From assembly GCA_017532085.1 (NCBI GenBank), contig JAFXJT010000028.1, positions 1 to 51,903 on the forward strand: a stretch of 51,903 nt of DNA, given 5' to 3'. The notes beneath the pieces were generated by a model. That model was not told where the DNA came from and ran no database searches. It saw only the letters and a program-made list of their open reading frames with translations. Source of the DNA: Oscillospiraceae bacterium. Lineage in GTDB: Bacteria > Bacillota > Clostridia > Oscillospirales > Ruminococcaceae. The translations under genes and the position numbers were made by a program. This document shows, one piece after another, positions 49,881 through 51,903 of this stretch (position 1 is its first letter; the number at the start of each line of letters is the position of its first letter).

Positions 49881-50417
49881 TTATTGTGATACATCGATTC
49901 CATAGCTGCCTGTCAGCGGATCTCGAAACATCGGAATCTTGGGTGCGGCAAAGGTAAATAAAACAAACAGCACGCCGATCAAGCAAAGCAACACAAATGC
50001 AAGCTTTGACCATTTGCATTGCAAAGGATCTTTTTTGAATTGTTGTGCTTCCCGAATCAACCCTATGGCAGCAGCAATCAGAAAGATGGCAATATTGATC
50101 CAATGGGAGGATTTGCCGAAAATGCCATTGTAGGTGTAATATAATAAAGGAATTAAGACAAGTCCTGTTACGGTTCCTGTGAGCTTCACACACCAAAAGC
50201 CTTCAACATCCCGAAAACAGCGGCTCTGCAGCAGTGCAAAGACAAACAGCGGATAGTACAGCAGCTTCAGGTGCTCCCATGTGGATTCGTTCACCGCCGA
50301 AAATGGGGCAATCAGGATGTTCTGATCTGTCAGGTTATATAAAAAATGAAGCAATGTTCCCCCAAGTGCCGTAAAGACAAAGCCCGCAAATTGCCAAAGA
50401 GCCAGATCTCGTTTCAT
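49881..50417 (-). CDS. DUF6512-like membrane protein
   Basis: A protein of 178 residues with five predicted membrane helices. The stretch LYNLTDQNILIAPFSAVNESTWEHLKLLYYPLFVFAL is typical of a clostridial membrane family (DUF6512, from memory) of unknown function. GGTGGGAG precedes ATG 50417. It is monocistronic and convergent with the phage-like module. Confidence 0.75.
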   Translation of the reverse strand: MKRDLALWQFAGFVFTALGGTLLHFLYNLTDQNILIAPFSAVNESTWEHLKLLYYPLFVFALLQSRCFRDVEGFWCVKLTGTVTGLVLIPLLYYTYNGIFGKSSHWINIAIFLIAAAIGLIREAQQFKKDPLQCKWSKLAFVLLCLIGVLFVLFTFAAPKIPMFRDPLTGSYGIDVSQ

Positions 50418-50619
50418 GCTGCTCCCACCTACCATACATATGATGCTAATCTTATGCATGGGCAAGCGGCTTTATTCTGCATTCTACCGTGATCTCTGCT
50501 GCTTTCGCATCATTTTTAATGCGTTCTAATTATTTTTAAGCCCTCTCCTGACCGATCACTCACACTGTTTCCGTGTACTTCATGCGGCAAAGTGGGATGA
50601 ACTGTGGTCAACAAAATGT

Positions 50620-50652
50620 TCCCCCGAAACGATGATTTTCACCTCGGGGGGA
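50620..50652 (-). terminator. Probable terminator of the AT-rich membrane gene
   Basis: TCCCCCGA and TCGGGGGA pair over 8 bp; on the minus strand the hairpin is followed by ACATTTTG. Confidence 0.55.
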
Positions 50653-50691
50653 GCTTTGTCGTCTGTATGTTAACTCTGAATCGAGAGTTTG

Positions 50692-50702
50692 TCAAGGCCT
50701 TT
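50692..50702. repeat. 11-base direct repeat, left arm
   Basis: TCAAGGCCTTT here is repeated at 51453-51463, on the other side of the AT-rich gene. Confidence 0.7.
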
Positions 50703-50715
50703 GCGGAACAAAAGG

Positions 50716-51396
50716 TCAATCATCTAAATATTCTAATTCATTTAACACATTTAAGAGGTGTTGATCTTTAAAATGGCCCTCCGAATAATATGCCACTTTT
50801 TTAATAAAGCTTGCTATTCCAATAACCATAAGACCCAAAACGATTAGAGCAACGATTGCAGCAATAACGGTATCTTCGGCAGAGCTTTTGTAGATCAATG
50901 CGGCAATCAATGCCCCCAAAGGAACGCCAATAAGCATATCGTAGATCTTATCGTTGACAGATTTAAAGTTTTTGTTATGAAGTTCTATTTGTTTTTCACA
51001 TTCAGCTTTTAATGCGTCGCGTTGTGCCCGCGTGGTTATTTTATGAGCGCTCAAAGTTGTTTTTACGTCGTCAATATATTCTTCTAATGATTCGCTATGA
51101 TGCTGCAATTCTTCTTTTCTCGCCTCGGCATTGTACATCTTTCCGCCAAAAAATTCGCTAAAGATTGATACAAGTATCATCACAGAAAACGGAATAATAC
51201 ACCATATTAGATTAGAAGTAAAGAAGAATATGGTCAAATAACTTATTGCTGAGATAACCATAGCAATCAACATTATCCAATAACCTGCTTTAAACAAGCG
51301 CTTCATATCTGCAAAGGAACGAACTTTATGTAACTTTTTATTTGAGCATTTCTCGTATACATCTCTTCTTACATTAAAATATCTGTATGTAGCCAA
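50716..51396 (-). CDS. AT-rich four-helix membrane protein, unknown
   Basis: A protein of 226 residues. Two membrane helices (about 38-60 and 64-84) and two more (about 150-168 and 172-192) are separated by a charged coiled coil (90-147: EARKEELQHHSESLEEYIDDVKTTL and following). I recognise no family. Its codons are clearly more AT-rich than those of its neighbours, and it is flanked by an 11-base direct repeat, both pointing to recent arrival. The start is TTG at 51396 with GAGGTGAG upstream. Confidence 0.68.
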   Translation of the reverse strand: MATYRYFNVRRDVYEKCSNKKLHKVRSFADMKRLFKAGYWIMLIAMVISAISYLTIFFFTSNLIWCIIPFSVMILVSIFSEFFGGKMYNAEARKEELQHHSESLEEYIDDVKTTLSAHKITTRAQRDALKAECEKQIELHNKNFKSVNDKIYDMLIGVPLGALIAALIYKSSAEDTVIAAIVALIVLGLMVIGIASFIKKVAYYSEGHFKDQHLLNVLNELEYLDD

Positions 51397-51452
51397 AATC
51401 TCACCTCGTTAAATAAATATATCAAGAATTATAGCATAAAAATAAAAAATTT

Positions 51453-51463
51453 TCAAGGCCTTT
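51453..51463. repeat. 11-base direct repeat, right arm
   Basis: Identical to 50692-50702. Confidence 0.7.
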
Positions 51464-51578
51464 CATGAGTGTTCCGAGTTTTGCTACAAAATCGATCATT
51501 TCCGTAGGAACAGAGCAATCAGTACCAATGTCAATGATTGCCTCGCAGTAGACAAAGAAAAAGGCAACAGCGTGTTGC

Positions 51579-51607
51579 TTGCGATTTGTGCCGAGATATG
51601 CTATAAT
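51579..51607 (+). promoter_or_regulatory. Promoter of the XRE regulator gene
   Basis: TTGCGA at 51579-51584 and TATAAT at 51602-51607 have a 17-base spacer. Confidence 0.72.
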
Positions 51608-51637
51608 AAAAGCACAGTAATCAAAGGCGGTATTTGT

Positions 51638-51903
51638 ATGGAAACAAAGGACATTATTCGTGATCTCAGAACGAAAAAAGGGCTCTCTCAGGAGGAGCTT
51701 GCCGAAAAGGTATTCGTCACCCGCCAGGCGGTTAGCCGTTGGGAAAACGGCGAAACGGTACCCAACACCGAAACGCTAAAGCTTCTCTCAAAACTTTTTG
51801 ATGTTTCGATCAACACGCTTCTCGGCTCTCCAAGAGAATTGATCTGCCAATGCTGCGGTATGCCGCTTGAGGATAGCAGCATCAGCCGTGAAAAGGATGG
51901 GAT
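51638..51903 (+). CDS. XRE-type regulator with zinc ribbon (cut by window end)
   Basis: The first 88 residues are visible and the frame is open at the window edge. Residues 5-62 are a Cro/C1-type helix-turn-helix, with GLSQEELAEKVFVTRQAVSRWENGETVPNTETL. From residue 70 a zinc-ribbon module begins (Cys70 and Cys73 in CQCCGMPLED), whose second Cys pair must lie beyond the edge. Regulators of this type are common in Firmicutes; the signal is unknown. AAAGGCGG lies 7 bases upstream of ATG 51638. Confidence 0.88.
   Translation, partial: METKDIIRDLRTKKGLSQEELAEKVFVTRQAVSRWENGETVPNTETLKLLSKLFDVSINTLLGSPRELICQCCGMPLEDSSISREKDG

Larger units (their letters stand above)
50418..50715. other. Gap between two minus-strand membrane protein genes
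   Basis: The gap holds a GC-rich hairpin and one arm of an 11-base direct repeat (50692-50702). I see no clear promoter for the DUF6512-like gene. Confidence 0.5.

Noticed and set aside
51422..51637. Open frames on both strands upstream of the XRE gene that look protein-like
   Set aside because: The plus frame is in phase with the XRE gene but lacks a start with a ribosome site before 51638, and the minus frame lacks any good start. I treat the region as promoter DNA.

Overview
The window reads as chromosome of a Gram-positive gut or rumen clostridium of the Ruminococcus group. The pointers are secreted proteins with type I dockerin modules, including a family 5 cellulase, threonine-rich linkers, a monoderm type IV pilus locus without a secretin, SpoVA, SpoVS and BofA sporulation genes, strong AGGAGG ribosome sites, and promoters of the form TTGACA-N17-TATAAT. 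Base composition near 50 % GC is closer to R. champanellensis or R. callidus than to R. bromii, but I cannot fix the species.

Layout. 1-3.7 kb: a short direct repeat, a YlmH-like RNA-binding protein, a dockerin protein with a cysteine-peptidase-like front end, and a lipoprotein. 3.6-6.0 kb: a PHP phosphatase, then about 880 bases without a gene that appear to encode a leftward structured RNA of about 650 nt, a DUF1292 protein, and a second smaller RNA that may be 6S RNA. 6.1-11.4 kb: an AraC-GGDEF fusion, an SseB protein, a dockerin-bearing GH5 cellulase, and spoVAD-spoVAE. 11.5-25.6 kb: a type IV pilus locus. On the minus strand run pilC, a pilM-pilN fusion, pilO, a 957-residue PilX/GspK-like protein and two minor pilins, and then pilB, pilT and two major-pilin-like genes. 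The prepilin peptidase gene sits on the plus strand between the two blocks. 25.9-31.1 kb: a LacI regulator, a lipoprotein, a dockerin M6-type metallopeptidase, and a threonine-rich membrane-anchored surface protein. 31.4-31.8 kb: tRNA-Gly, tRNA-Arg and tRNA-His. 32-36.7 kb: a degenerate GGDEF protein, spoVS, ymdB, a small repeat protein and a Xer recombinase. 37-45.6 kb: two M42 peptidases, a GNAT acetyltransferase and a methionine-gamma-lyase-like enzyme in one tight run, then a membrane protein, a zinc-ribbon pseudokinase with PASTA-like repeats, and mreCD. 45.8-51.9 kb: a phosphodiesterase, a bofA-ended set of small genes, a PAP2 phosphatase, a three-gene phage-like module, two membrane proteins, and the start of an XRE regulator.

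How it fits together. Cellulase, dockerins and pili suggest a fibre-attached lifestyle; Ruminococcus albus is known to use pilin-like proteins to stick to cellulose. PilB carries two N-terminal repeats resembling the c-di-GMP-binding MshEN motif, and the window holds one GGDEF protein with an intact motif and one with a lost motif, so c-di-GMP control of the pilus is a reasonable inference. The best candidates for something undescribed are the large RNA at about 4.48-5.13 kb and the pseudokinase at 42.2-44.1 kb.
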